DNA of 7,460 nt from Acidobacteriaceae bacterium (GTDB lineage: Bacteria; Acidobacteriota; Terriglobia; Terriglobales; Acidobacteriaceae): positions 3,733-11,192 of the forward strand of contig PMOF01000206.1 in NCBI GenBank assembly GCA_003162495.1. Reading direction: 5' to 3'. Positions 6,599 to 7,460 of this stretch are shown one piece after another. The translations under genes and the position numbers were made by a program. The first letter of the stretch is position 1. Each line of letters begins with the position of its first letter. Below the pieces are notes generated by a model. That model was not told the DNA's origin. It ran no database searches and worked only from the letters and a program-made list of their open reading frames with translations.

Positions 6599-6671
6599 GA
6601 AACTGCGCCACCGCCCGTCAGGTTCTTCGCTTCCTCTTCGCTGGGTTGACGCGTTATTCTCAAGACAGAGA

Positions 6672-7460
6672 ATGCTCCCTGACTCTTCCAAACCGGATCG
6701 GACTTCTTCGGACCCTTTGTCTTCTTCGGGCTCGGCCGGGGATCCCTTCGCTTGTTTTCATACGGTGACGGCGGAGTGGTTTCGCGCGGTGTTCGATGCG
6801 CCGACCGCGCCGCAGCGGATGGGCTGGCCGGTGATTGCGCGCGGGGAGAACACGCTGATTCTGGCGCCGACGGGGACAGGCAAGACGCTGGCGGCGTTTC
6901 TTTGGTGCCTGGACCGGTTGATGCTGGCAGGTTCCCACCCTAGCGACAAAAACAAAGACGTCGCGAGGGTGGGGCACCCGGCTACCGGGGACGAGCGCCG
7001 CGGGTGCCGCATCGTTTATGTATCGCCGCTGAAGGCGCTGGCCGTGGATGTGGAGCGCAACCTGCGTTCGCCGCTGGCGGGGATGGCCAACATGGCGCGG
7101 CGGATGGGGGTGGCCTTTCGCGAGCCGGCCATCAGCGTGCGCACGGGTGACACACCGCAGAAAGAGCGGGCGCGCTTTGCACGGCATCCGGCGGAGATCC
7201 TGATTACCACCCCGGAGTCGCTTTACCTGCTGCTGACGTCGCAGGCTTCAGAGGCGTTGCGCACCGTGGATACGGTGATCATCGACGAGATTCACGCACT
7301 GGTTCCGACCAAGCGCGGCGCGCACCTGGCGCTTACGCTGGAACGTCTGGAAGCGCTGACCAAACGCCCGCTGCAGCGGATCGGGCTGTCGGCTACGCAG
7401 AGGCCGCTCGAAGAGGTGGCGAGGTTTTTGGGCGGAGTGCAAGAACAGGGACTAGGGACT
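6672..7460 (+). CDS. lhr: Lhr-type ATP-dependent DEAD/DEAH helicase, N-terminal part (runs off the window)
   Basis: The first 263 codons are present without a stop. Helicase motifs appear in order: a Q-like FDAPTAPQRMGWP (41-53), Walker A APTGTGKT (65-72), motif Ia VSPLKAL (117-123), TTPESLYLLLTS (179-190), Walker B DEIH (205-208) and motif III LSAT (239-242). IIDEIHAL followed by KRGAHLALTLERL is characteristic of Lhr (large helicase-related) proteins, superfamily 2 nucleic-acid translocases that are usually about 1500 residues and act in DNA repair or RNA/DNA hybrid unwinding. ATG at 6672 is the start; it has only a weak AGAGA before it and gives a Ser-rich N-terminal tail (residues 5-22). 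Residues about 88-113, between Walker A and motif Ia, are encoded by a palindromic repeat. The last visible bases contain GGGACT twice, possibly another insertion. Divergent from the lipid gene, with no functional link apparent. Confidence 0.92.
   Translation, partial: MLPDSSKPDRTSSDPLSSSGSAGDPFACFHTVTAEWFRAVFDAPTAPQRMGWPVIARGENTLILAPTGTGKTLAAFLWCLDRLMLAGSHPSDKNKDVARVGHPATGDERRGCRIVYVSPLKALAVDVERNLRSPLAGMANMARRMGVAFREPAISVRTGDTPQKERARFARHPAEILITTPESLYLLLTSQASEALRTVDTVIIDEIHALVPTKRGAHLALTLERLEALTKRPLQRIGLSATQRPLEEVARFLGGVQEQGLGT
6934..7008. repeat. In-frame palindromic repeat inside lhr
   Basis: CCCACCCTAGCGAC (6934-6947) pairs with GTCGCGAGGGTGGG (6960-6973) at 13 of 14 positions around an A-rich 12-nt loop. 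It continues as TGGGGCACCCG (6970-6980), and GGCACCCG (6973-6980) pairs perfectly with CGGGTGCC (7001-7008). The whole unit is read through in the helicase frame as residues about 88-113 (from S88 in AGSHPSDKNKD to the RRGCR before IVYVSPLKAL), in the variable loop between motifs I and Ia. The order, hairpin then TGGGGCACCCG then a second stem, matches the element at 4383-4440, and the two are in the same orientation. Confidence 0.75.

Larger units (their letters stand above)
6367..6671. other. Divergent intergenic region between the acyl ligase fusion and lhr
   Basis: These 305 bases separate the starts of two divergent genes and must carry both promoters. The left part (6367-6520) contains the fusion gene's GGGAG Shine-Dalgarno (6372-6376) and AT-richer stretches around 6380-6400 and 6410-6420, but no pair of boxes I would defend. 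The middle (6524-6598) is a palindromic repeat, listed separately. The right part has TTGACG at 6646-6651 without a -10 box at proper spacing before the lhr start. No small ORF with a convincing ribosome site or codon pattern is seen. Confidence 0.5.

Noticed and set aside
6646..6671. TTGACG as a -35 box for lhr
   Set aside because: At 16-18 bp spacing the only candidate -10 (GAGAAT) overlaps the start codon region, which would make the transcript leaderless. TATTCT lies only 3 bases downstream of TTGACG. Not a credible promoter pair.
6703..6729. CTTCTTCGG repeated twice at the start of lhr
   Set aside because: It is a short 9-base repeat in a Ser-rich tail with no palindrome. It is most simply serial serine codons, not a distinct element.
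1..7460. CRISPR array, defence island or biosynthetic cluster
   Set aside because: There are no regularly spaced direct repeats and no cas, toxin-antitoxin, restriction or synthase genes. The genes are salvage, lipid and helicase functions.

Overview
The window carries six genes: five on the minus strand and one diverging on the plus strand at the right-hand end. Coding GC is high. The non-coding gaps and two coding regions contain palindromic repeat families of a kind I associate from memory with Acidobacteriota (Terriglobia-type soil bacteria). Examples are a TCATCCTGAGCG...GTCGAAGGATCC element, a TTCCTCAGGGGCTAAAGCCC element and a TGGGGCACCCG element. The assignment to Acidobacteriota is therefore an inference from repeat style and gene content, with no marker gene to confirm it.

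Minus strand, in the direction of transcription: (i) a three-domain lipid enzyme, adenylate-forming acyl ligase - acyl carrier protein - PlsC acyltransferase (6366-3613); (ii) cytidine deaminase cdd (3466-3047); (iii) thymidine/pyrimidine-nucleoside phosphorylase (3034-1613), 12 nt after cdd with its Shine-Dalgarno sequence overlapping the cdd stop; (iv) a 160-bp gap filled mostly by a palindromic repeat ending in a T7 run on the coding strand; (v) a CNT/NupC nucleoside transporter starting at TTG (1452-193); (vi) the first 56 codons of an ankyrin-repeat protein (170 to beyond base 1), whose Shine-Dalgarno sequence lies inside a perfect palindrome. On the plus strand, after a 305-bp divergent spacer holding another palindromic repeat, the first 263 codons of an Lhr-type DEAD/DEAH helicase run off the right edge.

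Genes ii, iii and v form a coherent pyrimidine-nucleoside salvage unit. The transporter imports nucleosides, the deaminase converts (deoxy)cytidine to (deoxy)uridine, and the phosphorylase releases the base and (deoxy)ribose-1-phosphate. The ligase-ACP-acyltransferase fusion is metabolically separate (fatty-acid activation and phospholipid acylation) and may not belong to that operon.

The most unusual signal is that two unrelated neighbouring genes (the lipid fusion enzyme and lhr) each contain an in-frame palindromic insertion sharing the 11-mer TGGGGCACCCG. Each is read as protein in a linker or loop: residues about 643-663 of the fusion, and about 88-113 of Lhr between helicase motifs I and Ia. 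This resembles the protein-coding palindromic elements described in Rickettsia. I see no CRISPR array, tRNA, rRNA, transposase or phage gene. Apart from the repeats and the domain order of the fusion enzyme, the genes are ordinary housekeeping or salvage functions.
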